A stretch of DNA of 40,276 bases from an uncultured Pelagibacteraceae bacterium (lineage in GTDB: Bacteria; Pseudomonadota; Alphaproteobacteria; Pelagibacterales; Pelagibacteraceae), in the NCBI GenBank assembly GCA_902557215.1, contig CACDZM010000009.1, positions 1 to 40,276 of the forward strand, read 5' to 3'. Numbering within the stretch: the stretch's first letter is position 1; every line of letters starts with the position of its first letter. Positions 23,150 through 33,494 of this stretch are shown in pieces. The notes beneath the pieces were generated by a model, which was not told the origin of the DNA, ran no database searches, and saw only the letters and a list, made by a program, of their open reading frames with translations. A program made the translations under genes and the position numbers.

Positions 23150-24391
23150 TTATGAAAATCTTGTCGAACTATAAGGGCCTAAGTTTAAATTTGTATTTTC
23201 TTTAGCTATCATTCCTGAGACGATCTTTCCAGAAATTGGACCTAATGTCCATCCCAAATGATGATGACCAAAACAATAAAATACGTTTTTGTGATTTTTT
23301 GAAGGACCCATCACTGGTAAGAAGTCAGGCAAAGTTGGTCTAAATCCTAACCATTCATCTTCATGTTCTGGAAGATCATCTAACATATACTTTGCATTGT
23401 TAATCAAATTTTTTATTCTTGATTTGGATAATGGATTATCCAATCCTCCAAATTCAACTGTACCAACAACTCTTAATCCTTGCTCCATCGGCGTAATTCC
23501 AAAACCTCTGTTTGAAAAAATTACTGGTCTACTTAATAGATGATCGCAATTTTTAAAATGGATGTGATATCCTCTTTCAGTATCTAATGGAATTTTTTCA
23601 CCTAATTTATCAGTTAGTCTTTTTGAAAAAGCACCACAAGCTATTATAATTTTATCAAAGTTAAAATTTTGATTGTCAGTTTTTATTTTAGGCAGTTCAT
23701 TATTAAATTCTATTTGTTTGACATCTCGTTTTTCAAATTTTCCACCTTTTTTTAAAAAAAGCTCAAAAAATTTAAGTAATATCTTTTTTGGGTTTCTTGC
23801 ATGTCTTGCATATGGATAATATACACCTCCATGATAAAAAGGTTTTAAATTTGGCTCCAAATCATGAATTTCTTTTTTATTTACAAGTTGTTGTTTTACT
23901 CCTAATTCGTCTCTTACTCTAATTTCTAATTCTCTACTCTTTAAATCTTTTTCATTCCAAATATAAAGAATACCTTTATTTTCTACCAACCCTTCTAAGT
24001 CGATTTCATCAAACAATTCATCGTAAGCTGGTAAGGCTAAATCTAGTATTTGATGCATATTTTTAGCTGTATGCATCATTTTGGTTTTAGTTGTGTTTAA
24101 AATAAATTTTATAAACCAAGGGATCATTTTTGGTACATAGTTCCACTTTAATGCCAAAGGGCCTGTAGAACTTAACAACATTGCTGGTACATCAGTAAGA
24201 ACGTCTGTTCTATTTAATGATAAAGATGCATAAGGTGAGAAGTGTCCTGCATTACCATAAGATGCAGCGTGACTACCTGGTTCATCACGATCAAATATTG
24301 TTACTTTAAAGCCTTTTTTTTGTAAAAATAAAGCGTTTGAAATTCCTTGTATGCCAGCACCAATAATTCCAACGTTTAAATTTTTATTCAT
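23150..24391 (-). CDS. FAD-dependent oxidoreductase, D-amino acid dehydrogenase (DadA)-like
   Basis: The 413-residue DAO-family flavoenzyme oxidatively deaminates an amino acid and passes electrons to the respiratory chain or oxygen. The FAD-binding motif is GIIGAGIQGISNALFLQKKG at residues 7-26, followed by TIFDRDEPGSHAASYGNAG, which matches DadA. The C-terminal part has GFRPTLPDFLPVMGPS and GHHHLGWTLGPISGK, the flavin-contacting end of DadA. The substrate could be a D-amino acid, hydroxyproline-type imino acid or N-methyl amino acid. It heads the leftward operon with EamA, hydroxyacid dehydrogenase, HDAC-like and MsrB genes. The 55 bases upstream contain TATAAT 11 bases from the ATG but no clear -35. 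Confidence 0.85.
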   Translation of the reverse strand: MNKNLNVGIIGAGIQGISNALFLQKKGFKVTIFDRDEPGSHAASYGNAGHFSPYASLSLNRTDVLTDVPAMLLSSTGPLALKWNYVPKMIPWFIKFILNTTKTKMMHTAKNMHQILDLALPAYDELFDEIDLEGLVENKGILYIWNEKDLKSRELEIRVRDELGVKQQLVNKKEIHDLEPNLKPFYHGGVYYPYARHARNPKKILLKFFELFLKKGGKFEKRDVKQIEFNNELPKIKTDNQNFNFDKIIIACGAFSKRLTDKLGEKIPLDTERGYHIHFKNCDHLLSRPVIFSNRGFGITPMEQGLRVVGTVEFGGLDNPLSKSRIKNLINNAKYMLDDLPEHEDEWLGFRPTLPDFLPVMGPSKNHKNVFYCFGHHHLGWTLGPISGKIVSGMIAKENTNLNLGPYSSTRFS

Positions 24392-24446
24392 TAGATAATT
24401 ATATAATTAATTAACAAAATTTTTGCAGTGACAAATTATGCAATCT

Positions 24447-25568
24447 TTATGAGATATTCTGTCTGTGATTTATGCTTGCACTCAGAACTATAGAAAAGCC
24501 AATCATTGTAGCTAATAAAGATGAACCTCCATAGGACATGATTGGTAAAGGAGATCCAACTGTAGGTAGAAGACCTAGAACCATTGATATATTAGTTGCA
24601 ACATAAAGAAAAATTGCAAAAGAGAAACCAAAACAAAAAAGTCTAGAAAAGAAACTTCTTGAGATCAAACCAGCACGGATAATTCTATAAATAATAATTG
24701 AATATAATAATAATAATAGAATAGAACCCACAAATCCAAATTCCTCAGAAAAAAGAGTGAATATAAAATCAGTATGTTTTTCAGGCAAAAAATCTAAATA
24801 ACTTTGAGTCCCTTTTAAAAAACCCTTACCAGTAATTCCTCCTGACCCAACGGCTATTTTTGATTGGATAATTTGATATCCTGATCCCAATGGATCCCTC
24901 TCTGGATTTATAAAAGTTAATATTCTAAGTTTCTGATACGGTTTTAAAAAAGAAATTATAAATGGTAACGAAGTTATAAATATTAAAAAAGAGTAAATAA
25001 AATATTTAATTCTTAAACCAGAAAACCATAAAATTATTAAACCTGAGAAAGATATTAAAATTGCTGTGCCTAAATCAGGTTGAGTAATAACTAAAATAGA
25101 AGGTATTATAATTATTGTTAAAGAAACTAATATCGATGTAAAAGAATTAGCGCTAGTTGTTCGAATTCTATGAAAGAATTTAGCAAGACAAAGTATGACA
25201 GCTATTTTCATAAGCTCAGAAGGTTGTAAATTCAGAAAGTATAGATTTATCCATCTTCTAGATCCTGAAGCTGTTACGCCATATAATGCCACCCAAACTA
25301 ATAAACCTAAAATAAGCACATAAAAAAGGTAACTGCCTGCATGCCAATATTTTATATTGATAAATGAAAGAACAATCATCATTGGAAAGAAAATTGAAAA
25401 TTTAATAAAATGACTTTTGGTATGAAACAATACTTCGCCTCCATCTGTTGAATACATCGTAAAAATACTTGTTATTCCAAGGATAAGAATACAGAATAGT
25501 AATATGAAATCATAATTTTTAATTTTTTGAAAAAGAGTTAATTCATGTGAAAAATTATTTAACGACAT
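24447..25568 (-). CDS. rodA: Rod shape-determining protein RodA (SEDS glycosyltransferase)
   Basis: This is a polytopic peptidoglycan glycosyltransferase of the elongasome, 373 residues with about ten helices. SEDS landmarks: SRRWINLYFLNLQPSELMKI, TQPDLGTAILI, the extracellular loop SGGITGKGFLKGTQSYLDFL followed by PEKHTDFIFTLFSEEFGFVG with the catalytic-site Asp region, and LPIMSYGGSSLL near the end. This pattern and the neighbouring mrdA identify RodA and not FtsW. It starts ATG 25568, immediately after the mrdA stop, and is the last gene of the mreB-mreC-mreD-mrdA-rodA unit. Confidence 0.95.
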   Translation of the reverse strand: MSLNNFSHELTLFQKIKNYDFILLFCILILGITSIFTMYSTDGGEVLFHTKSHFIKFSIFFPMMIVLSFINIKYWHAGSYLFYVLILGLLVWVALYGVTASGSRRWINLYFLNLQPSELMKIAVILCLAKFFHRIRTTSANSFTSILVSLTIIIIPSILVITQPDLGTAILISFSGLIILWFSGLRIKYFIYSFLIFITSLPFIISFLKPYQKLRILTFINPERDPLGSGYQIIQSKIAVGSGGITGKGFLKGTQSYLDFLPEKHTDFIFTLFSEEFGFVGSILLLLLYSIIIYRIIRAGLISRSFFSRLFCFGFSFAIFLYVATNISMVLGLLPTVGSPLPIMSYGGSSLLATMIGFSIVLSASINHRQNIS

Positions 25569-27443
25569 TTATATATCCAAGTATTTTTTTTCTTTAACTG
25601 ATTGTCTTAATTTATGTCGATCAATTATTAATTTAAAAAGTTTTTTTGCAATCGGTGCTGCAGTAGTACCCCCTGATCCCCCATGTTCAATAATTATACT
25701 GGTAGCATATCTTGGGTTTTTGTAAGGTCCAAAAGCAACATACAATGCGTGATCTCTTTCCTCATAAGGGATTTCAAAAGTTTTGAGATCTAACTCACGA
25801 TCTTTCTCAGTTATTCTTTTAACTTGCGCTGTTCCAGTTTTACCCGCAAACTGATATTTAGGATCATCAATTCGAGATTTATATGAAGTTCCTCTAACTT
25901 CATTAGTTGAACTAAACATTGCTTTTTGAATTATTTTTATATTTTTTGAATTTTTGAATAACGGTTTGTATTTATCTAAATATTGCTTATCATTGTTTAA
26001 TACTATTTTTGGATAAATTTTATATCCACCATTTGCAATTTGTGCTGTCATTAAACACAATTGTATTGGTGTTGTTTGAATAAAACCTTGACCTATTCCA
26101 GTAATGATTGTTTCACCAAGTACCCAGCTTTGTCCAAGAGCATTTTTTTTCCATATCGTATTTGGCACCAATCCTTTTTTTTCATTTTCAAATAATTCTC
26201 CAAATACTTTTTCTCCTAAACCGAATTTTTTAGCAGTTTCACTTAATCTATCTACACCAAGTCGCCTAGATATCTCGTAGAAATAAGTATCACAAGATTG
26301 TTTCATTCCCTCTCTCAAATTAACAAATCCATGCCCCTCTTTTTTCCAACAATGATAAGTTTGACCATATAATTCCAAAGGATGTTTGTGTCCTTTGCAA
26401 TGAACAGTAAACTCTGGATTAATAACCTCATTTTCTAAAGCTGATAGGGCTACTATAGGTTTAATAGTCGATCCAGGTGAATACCTTCCATTAATTGTTT
26501 TGTTTAATAAAGGTTTCATTGGATTATTTCTAATTAATTGCCAATCATCTTGATTAATACCAAACAAAAATAAATTAGGGTCAAAGGATGGTGATGATTG
26601 CATGGCAATAATTTCTCCAGAAAAAATATCCATCACACATATTGAGCCTGCTTTATCTTTTAAAAGTTCAGTGCATAATTTTTGAATCTCAGTGTCTATT
26701 GTAAGATTAAGATCTTGGCCCTTTGAACCTTTTTGATAATTCAATTGGCTTATCTTTCTTCCATATGCGTTTACCTCAAATCTTTGGATATCATTTTCTC
26801 CTAACAAAACATTTTCAAAAGTTTTTTCTAAACCTGTCTTTCCAACTCTAATGCCCGGTACAAATTTTTCTTTAATATTTTCATTGTCAATTATATCCCT
26901 CTCATTTGCTTGACTGACGTAGCCTAACACATGAGTATAGTTTTCATTAAAAGGATAAATTCTTGAAATTGATAAAACAGTCTTAACACCAATTAATTCA
27001 TGTAAATAATTATTAACTTTTGAAAACTGTTCCCATGTTAAATTGTCAGAAACAACAATAGTTTCCCAACCTTTTATCTTTTTTCTTTTTTTGTGTATTT
27101 TTTGAAATTCTCTCTCAGATAAATTAAGTATATTTTTTAATCTTAAAGTAATGTATCTAAAATCTTCTACTTGTTCTGGTATAATATGAAGCTGATAAAC
27201 TTCGTTATTTCCTGCTATCACATTGCCAAAATAATCTCTAAACTCTCCCCTAACTGGATGAAGTTTTGACTCTCTTATTCTATTTTTATCAGAAAGGGTT
27301 AGGTATTTATTATTCTGTTTGACTTGAAGAGAAAATAATCTTGATGTAAGTCCAAAAAATACCAAGATTTTTGCGGCTGTAATTATAAACAGTCTTCTAT
27401 TAATTATATTTATTTTACGAACATTATCACTTTCATCAAACAT
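25569..27443 (-). CDS. mrdA: Penicillin-binding protein 2 (MrdA), transpeptidase
   Basis: This class B PBP crosslinks peptidoglycan during side-wall growth as RodA's partner. The length is 624 residues. After the N-terminal membrane helix (about 15-37) comes the dimerisation/pedestal domain, with HPVRGEFRDYFGNVIAGN. The transpeptidase motifs are SPGSTIKP (active Ser, SxxK), SCD (SxN equivalent) and GKTGTAQ (KTG). YPFNENYTHVLGYVSQAN is a PBP2 signature. It overlaps mreD by eight bases and abuts rodA. It would be exposed in the periplasm and beta-lactam sensitive. Confidence 0.95.
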   Translation of the reverse strand: MFDESDNVRKINIINRRLFIITAAKILVFFGLTSRLFSLQVKQNNKYLTLSDKNRIRESKLHPVRGEFRDYFGNVIAGNNEVYQLHIIPEQVEDFRYITLRLKNILNLSEREFQKIHKKRKKIKGWETIVVSDNLTWEQFSKVNNYLHELIGVKTVLSISRIYPFNENYTHVLGYVSQANERDIIDNENIKEKFVPGIRVGKTGLEKTFENVLLGENDIQRFEVNAYGRKISQLNYQKGSKGQDLNLTIDTEIQKLCTELLKDKAGSICVMDIFSGEIIAMQSSPSFDPNLFLFGINQDDWQLIRNNPMKPLLNKTINGRYSPGSTIKPIVALSALENEVINPEFTVHCKGHKHPLELYGQTYHCWKKEGHGFVNLREGMKQSCDTYFYEISRRLGVDRLSETAKKFGLGEKVFGELFENEKKGLVPNTIWKKNALGQSWVLGETIITGIGQGFIQTTPIQLCLMTAQIANGGYKIYPKIVLNNDKQYLDKYKPLFKNSKNIKIIQKAMFSSTNEVRGTSYKSRIDDPKYQFAGKTGTAQVKRITEKDRELDLKTFEIPYEERDHALYVAFGPYKNPRYATSIIIEHGGSGGTTAAPIAKKLFKLIIDRHKLRQSVKEKKYLDI

Positions 27444-27954
27444 CAGATTTCCTAAAAAATTTTTTATAGTAAGCGTTAAAGATAATATAAAATAAAAAGA
27501 ATATCAAAAATGTAGCTAGGTTATTAGTTAACAAGAATCTATAGTCGATGCTTACATTGAAAAAGTAAGATGATATAATGTAATATATTGAATTGACGCA
27601 CGAAATAGTTATTAAAAAAAATAACCAATCTTTAGTTATATTAGGTCGTAGGGTAATTTTTCTGAAATAAGCTGTTGCAACACAAATGAGCATGTATAAA
27701 AAACTGCTCAAGCCCAAAGGAGAGCCTGTTACAACATCATTTATAATTCCTGCTAAAAAAATATATCCATAGCCAAATTGCTCGATATTTTTTAATGTCC
27801 AAAAGAAGATTAAAATGAAAGCTAAATTGACAGATAAAAATGGGATACCAAAGTAATTTGCATCAAATTCATTTAAGACTGCAATGAATAAAATTATTAA
27901 AGGTGCTGATTTAAAGATGTGTTTTAAGAACCCACTTTTTTTCAGATAACTCAT
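27436..27954 (-). CDS. mreD: Rod shape-determining protein MreD
   Basis: The 172-residue integral membrane protein has five or six helices. It is recognised by context and by the MreD-type segment YGYIFLAGIINDVVTGSPLG in its middle, whose charged residues and glycines lie in an otherwise hydrophobic chain. MreD bridges MreC and the RodA-PBP2 synthase; its biochemical activity is undefined. One base separates it from mreC and it overlaps mrdA by eight bases. Confidence 0.88.
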   Translation of the reverse strand: MSYLKKSGFLKHIFKSAPLIILFIAVLNEFDANYFGIPFLSVNLAFILIFFWTLKNIEQFGYGYIFLAGIINDVVTGSPLGLSSFLYMLICVATAYFRKITLRPNITKDWLFFLITISCVNSIYYIISSYFFNVSIDYRFLLTNNLATFLIFFLFYIIFNAYYKKFFRKSDV

Positions 27955-27955
27955 T

Positions 27956-29197
27956 TTATAATCTTCCTTTTTTTAACACACAATTTTTGTATTCAGGTGT
28001 ACCAACTTTAAATCCTTTTTTTGAGAAAGTTTTTTTTCTACATCTTTCACCATATTCTAAGTTTAATCTTAGAAAGTTTAATTCATCTTTGTCAATATTA
28101 TGAGACTTAATTATTTTATTTTGTTTTTCTATAATCTGTTGTCTATTGATTATTTCGATTTGATTATTTGAAAGCTGACTTTTTAAATTCTCATTTTCAA
28201 TCTTGATTTTATTGGTAATCTGGTCATTAATTTCCTTCTCTTTTATTAATAAGTCCAATTTCTTTTTTAACGTTGGTAACTCTATATCTTCATCATTTTC
28301 AGTTTCTGAAGTTTCTACATCAATTTTTTCTGTCACTTTTGTTTCTACTTTGTCAAAAGCAACAACAGACACATATTGTAATTGTGAAAAATCGCTAAAA
28401 AATTCAATATTGATGTCTTCATCAATTTTTGAGTCAAAATTTATTATTCGTCCGATTGGAACTCCACTTTTTATTAAACCTCCAGTCCCAGAGGAATATA
28501 CTAATGAATCGTTTGTTATTTTATCAAAGTGGGTTTTTTTTAAGAAATTTACCTTTGCTTTATCTTTACCAGTTCCAGTGGCTATAGCTAATAAATTACC
28601 TGGAGAAATAGTAATAGGGATATTTGAATTGATATCAGATAATAATAAAACTCTAGATGTTCCAAAATTTACTTCGATTACTTTACCGACTAAATATTGT
28701 TGATCTAAAACTGCCATTCCACTTTTAATACCATCTCTTGATCCCTTATTAATTACAATTGATCTTAAAAATGGACTTTTATTATCAATAATAATTTTAG
28801 AGAAAACTATTTCTGTAGAAATTAAATAGTCATCTAGCTGTTGTCTAAATTTTTGATTTTCGAATTTAAGGATATCTAGAGAAATTTTTTGTGATCTATA
28901 TTCGTTTAACTCTTTCTCCATTTTTTTTGAATTGCTATAAAGCTCAAAATGATTTCTTATTTCAGTGTTGAGGTTTTTTACGATTTTCTCAGGAGCTGAT
29001 ATTACAAATGATCCTCGATAAATAATTTCATTAATTCCTGATCTTACAGTTTTTATAATCTTATAATCAAAACTGCTTAAAATTAATATGATTATAGATA
29101 AAGTTATTAAGGATAATAATGAAAACTTTTGTTTAGTTTGTTTTTTTAAAAAAGCAGATCTGATTGCAATTACAAAATCATCTCTGCTTACATTCAT
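27956..29197 (-). CDS. mreC: Rod shape-determining protein MreC, with C-terminal coiled-coil extension
   Basis: MreC is a bitopic elongasome protein that activates PBP2. It has a single helix at about residues 25-43 and a coiled coil at 75-110. The two beta-barrel lobes contain SPFLRSIVINKGSRDGIKSG, LVGKVIEVNFGTSRVLLLSD and LVYSSGTGGLIKSGVPIG, the family signatures, and end around residue 280. The 413-residue length exceeds the usual size because an acidic linker (TEKIDVETSETENDED) is followed by a second long coiled coil (about 300-375) and a tail with C386 and C406 around KKGFKVGTPEYKN. That G-F-K-x-G-T-x-E-Y-x-x-C pattern also occurs in small alphaproteobacterial envelope proteins, as I recall. 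It sits five bases after mreB and one before mreD. Confidence 0.93.
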   Translation of the reverse strand: MNVSRDDFVIAIRSAFLKKQTKQKFSLLSLITLSIIILILSSFDYKIIKTVRSGINEIIYRGSFVISAPEKIVKNLNTEIRNHFELYSNSKKMEKELNEYRSQKISLDILKFENQKFRQQLDDYLISTEIVFSKIIIDNKSPFLRSIVINKGSRDGIKSGMAVLDQQYLVGKVIEVNFGTSRVLLLSDINSNIPITISPGNLLAIATGTGKDKAKVNFLKKTHFDKITNDSLVYSSGTGGLIKSGVPIGRIINFDSKIDEDINIEFFSDFSQLQYVSVVAFDKVETKVTEKIDVETSETENDEDIELPTLKKKLDLLIKEKEINDQITNKIKIENENLKSQLSNNQIEIINRQQIIEKQNKIIKSHNIDKDELNFLRLNLEYGERCRKKTFSKKGFKVGTPEYKNCVLKKGRL

Positions 29198-29202
29198 TTT
29201 TC

Positions 29203-30237
<1,035 letters not shown>

Positions 30238-31815
30238 TTAAACTCCTCCTCTTATTTTTTGTTTTTCTATATCTTTATAAAGAGATTTTTTTTCTCTCTT
30301 AATAAGCATTTTATTTAAAGCATTCAAATATGCATTTGCAGATGCAACCAGTGTATCTGTATCTGCAGACTGTCCTACTGTAGTTCTGTCATTTTCTTCA
30401 ATTTTCACACTTACAGTTGCTTGAGCATCGGTTCCTTCAGTTACAGCATGAACTTGGTAAAGAGATAATTTGACGTCATGTGGGTAAAGATCTTTGATAC
30501 ATTTAAATATCGCATCGACCGGTCCATCACCTGTTTGCGAAGTTTTTTTAATATCGCCAAAAACATCCAGTGTCATTTCTGCTTTTTGTGGCTCTCCTGT
30601 TCCAGCAAAAACTTTCAAAGATTTAAGATTAATTGCATTAATTTTGTTATCAATAATTAAACTATCATCAACTAATGCAACAATATCTTCGTCATAAATA
30701 TGTTTCTTTTTATCAGCTAAAATTTTAAATTTTCCAAATGCAGCTTGAACAACGTCATCTGTAACATCTGAGTAACCTAAATCACTCAATTTGTCTTTAA
30801 AAGCATGTCTTCCAGAATGTTTTCCCATAACTAAAGATGTTTTTTTTACACCTACGCTTTCAGGTGTCATTATTTCATATGTTTCTCTATTTTTAAGCAT
30901 TCCATCTTGGTGAATTCCAGACTCATGTGCAAAAGCATTTTTTCCAACAATTGCTTTATTAAATTGAACAGGAAAACCTGTTGCATTTGATACTATTTTA
31001 GATGCTTTACTTATTAATTCTGTTTTAATACCTGTTTCATAAGGCAATAGATCTTCTCTTGTTTTAATTGCCATTACAATTTCTTCAAGAGCAGCATTTC
31101 CCGCACGTTCTCCAATACCGTTAATAGTACATTCTATTTGTCTTACACCAGCTGAAAGTCCAGATAATGCATTGGCAACTGCAAGTCCTAAATCATTATG
31201 ACAATGTGCAGAAAGAATTGCTTTATCAATATTGGGCACATTGTTTTTTATAGATGTGATAGTTTTTGCAAATTCTTCTGGTATAGAATAGCCAACTGTA
31301 TCAGGAATATTTATTGTTTTTGCACCACAATTAATTGCAAGTTCAATTGTTTTGTACATAAAATCTAAATCTGTTCTTGTTCCATCTTCACAAGACCACT
31401 CAACATCATCTGTAAATTTTCTGGCATACGTGACACTCTCTTTGATTGCGTCTAAAACTTGCTCGTTATTCATATTAAGCTTATGTTTCATATGGACCGG
31501 GCTAGTAGATATAAAAGTATGAATTCGAAATCTTTTTGCAAATTTTAAAGACTCATGACAAGCATCAATATCTTTTTTGGTTGCACGTGCTAATCCACAT
31601 GGAATTGAATTTTTTACACTTTTACTAATTGCGCTAACTGCCTCAAAATCACCTGGTGATGATATTGGAAAACCAGCTTCAATAATATCAATTCCCATTT
31701 CGTCAAAAACTCTAGAAATTTGAATTTTTTCCTCAACACTCATAGAGGCACCTGGTGATTGTTCACCATCTCTCATTGTTGTGTCAAAAATTATTACTTT
31801 GTCTTTATCTGGCAT
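30238..31815 (-). CDS. leuA: 2-isopropylmalate synthase LeuA
   Basis: LeuA condenses acetyl-CoA with 2-oxoisovalerate, the first committed step of leucine synthesis. The TIM-barrel part has VIIFDTTMRDGEQSPGASMS (catalytic Arg, Asp and Glu), LSAHCHNDLGLAVANALSG with metal-binding histidines, and GIGERAGNAALEEIVMA. The C-terminal leucine-sensing domain is present (DAQATVSVKIEENDRTTVG), so feedback inhibition is expected. I start at ATG 31815 (525 residues, MPDKDKVI) and not at TTG 31833, because family members begin with a short segment before VIIFDTT. The last codons contain the GAGGAGGAG that serves as the mreB ribosome binding site. It follows ilvC by 89 bases. Confidence 0.96.
   Translation of the reverse strand: MPDKDKVIIFDTTMRDGEQSPGASMSVEEKIQISRVFDEMGIDIIEAGFPISSPGDFEAVSAISKSVKNSIPCGLARATKKDIDACHESLKFAKRFRIHTFISTSPVHMKHKLNMNNEQVLDAIKESVTYARKFTDDVEWSCEDGTRTDLDFMYKTIELAINCGAKTINIPDTVGYSIPEEFAKTITSIKNNVPNIDKAILSAHCHNDLGLAVANALSGLSAGVRQIECTINGIGERAGNAALEEIVMAIKTREDLLPYETGIKTELISKASKIVSNATGFPVQFNKAIVGKNAFAHESGIHQDGMLKNRETYEIMTPESVGVKKTSLVMGKHSGRHAFKDKLSDLGYSDVTDDVVQAAFGKFKILADKKKHIYDEDIVALVDDSLIIDNKINAINLKSLKVFAGTGEPQKAEMTLDVFGDIKKTSQTGDGPVDAIFKCIKDLYPHDVKLSLYQVHAVTEGTDAQATVSVKIEENDRTTVGQSADTDTLVASANAYLNALNKMLIKREKKSLYKDIEKQKIRGGV
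30243..30251 (-). promoter_or_regulatory. Strong Shine-Dalgarno for mreB inside the leuA 3' end
   Basis: GAGGAGGAG on the minus strand lies five bases before the mreB ATG at 30237 and doubles as LeuA's final codons. It is the strongest ribosome binding site I noticed in the window. It suggests high mreB translation coupled to leuA termination. Confidence 0.7.
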
Positions 31816-31838
31816 ATGTAAATTATTTTTCAAAATGG

Positions 31839-31866
31839 AATATACAACCTATCGTTTAGATTGCAA
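31839..31866 (-). promoter_or_regulatory. Possible promoter upstream of leuA
   Basis: On the minus strand TTGCAA (31866-31861) and TATATT (31844-31839) are 16 bases apart. Transcription from about 31832 would give a leader of roughly 17 bases to ATG 31815. It would allow leuA and the mre genes to be transcribed apart from ilvBNC. The 71-base gap upstream of TTG 31833 also holds a small CCCA-ATA-TGGG dyad (31886-31896) with no T-run. Confidence 0.35.
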
Positions 31867-31904
31867 AATAAATCACCAAATTTTACCCAATATGGGACTA
31901 CAAA

Positions 31905-32930
<1,026 letters not shown>

Positions 32931-32934
32931 TTAT

Positions 32935-32939
32935 CTCCT
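32935..32939 (-). promoter_or_regulatory. Shine-Dalgarno for ilvC
   Basis: AGGAG on the minus strand lies seven bases before ATG 32927. It supports that ATG over the in-frame ATG two codons later. Confidence 0.55.
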
Positions 32940-32945
32940 ATTTAA

Positions 32946-33494
32946 TTATTTAAAAACGTCTGCTCCTCTGGTCATTGCAATTGCACCTGTTCTGGAGGTG
33001 CTTATTAAGCCAAGAGATTTTAATTTTTTACTCATTTTGTCTATTTCACGTCTTAATGCAGTGATTTGAATAACGACTGACTTGCTCGATTTATCCAATA
33101 TAACTGGATTGTAGGTTTTACATGCTTTAAGACATTTTTCTATCTTTTTTTTCTTTCCCACAACCTTTAGTAAAGCCATTTCTTTAAATATTACTTTTTT
33201 ATCCTCCCTTTTAAAATCCGCTACTTTATGAACAGGAACCAATTTTTTTAATTGCAATTTTATTTGGTCAATTACTTGAGGTGTTCCAGTAGTTACTATT
33301 GTTATTCTGGAAATATTTTTTGCTGCATCGATTTCAGCCACTGCTAAAGACTCAATATTATATCCTCTTCCAGAAAATAATCCGACCACTCTTGCTAACA
33401 CACCAGCTTCATTGTCTACCCACACCACAATAATATGTGTATCTGGTTTACCCTTTTTTGTTGGTATGCTGTATGCTGATTTTGGATTTGCCAT
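32946..33494 (-). CDS. ilvN: Acetolactate synthase small (regulatory) subunit IlvN/IlvH
   Basis: This regulatory subunit raises acetolactate synthase activity and confers valine feedback inhibition. The length is 182 residues. The N-terminal ACT domain shows VVWVDNEAGVLARVVGLFSG and GYNIESLAVAEIDA, the IlvN/H signature where valine binds. The second domain (from about 85) contains KEMALLKVVGKKKKIEK and ends RTGAIAMTRG. It overlaps ilvB by one base (TAATG), as expected for subunits made in step. Confidence 0.95.
   Translation of the reverse strand: MANPKSAYSIPTKKGKPDTHIIVVWVDNEAGVLARVVGLFSGRGYNIESLAVAEIDAAKNISRITIVTTGTPQVIDQIKLQLKKLVPVHKVADFKREDKKVIFKEMALLKVVGKKKKIEKCLKACKTYNPVILDKSSKSVVIQITALRREIDKMSKKLKSLGLISTSRTGAIAMTRGADVFK

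Noticed and set aside
28203-28703. 166-residue open frame on the plus strand inside mreC
   Set aside because: It is a mirror of a strongly supported mreC, with Ser- and Phe-rich low-complexity translation, no ribosome site and no family resemblance.
31886-31896. CCCA-ATA-TGGG dyad after ilvC as a terminator or riboswitch element
   Set aside because: There are only four paired bases, no T-run and no surrounding structure typical of a riboswitch.
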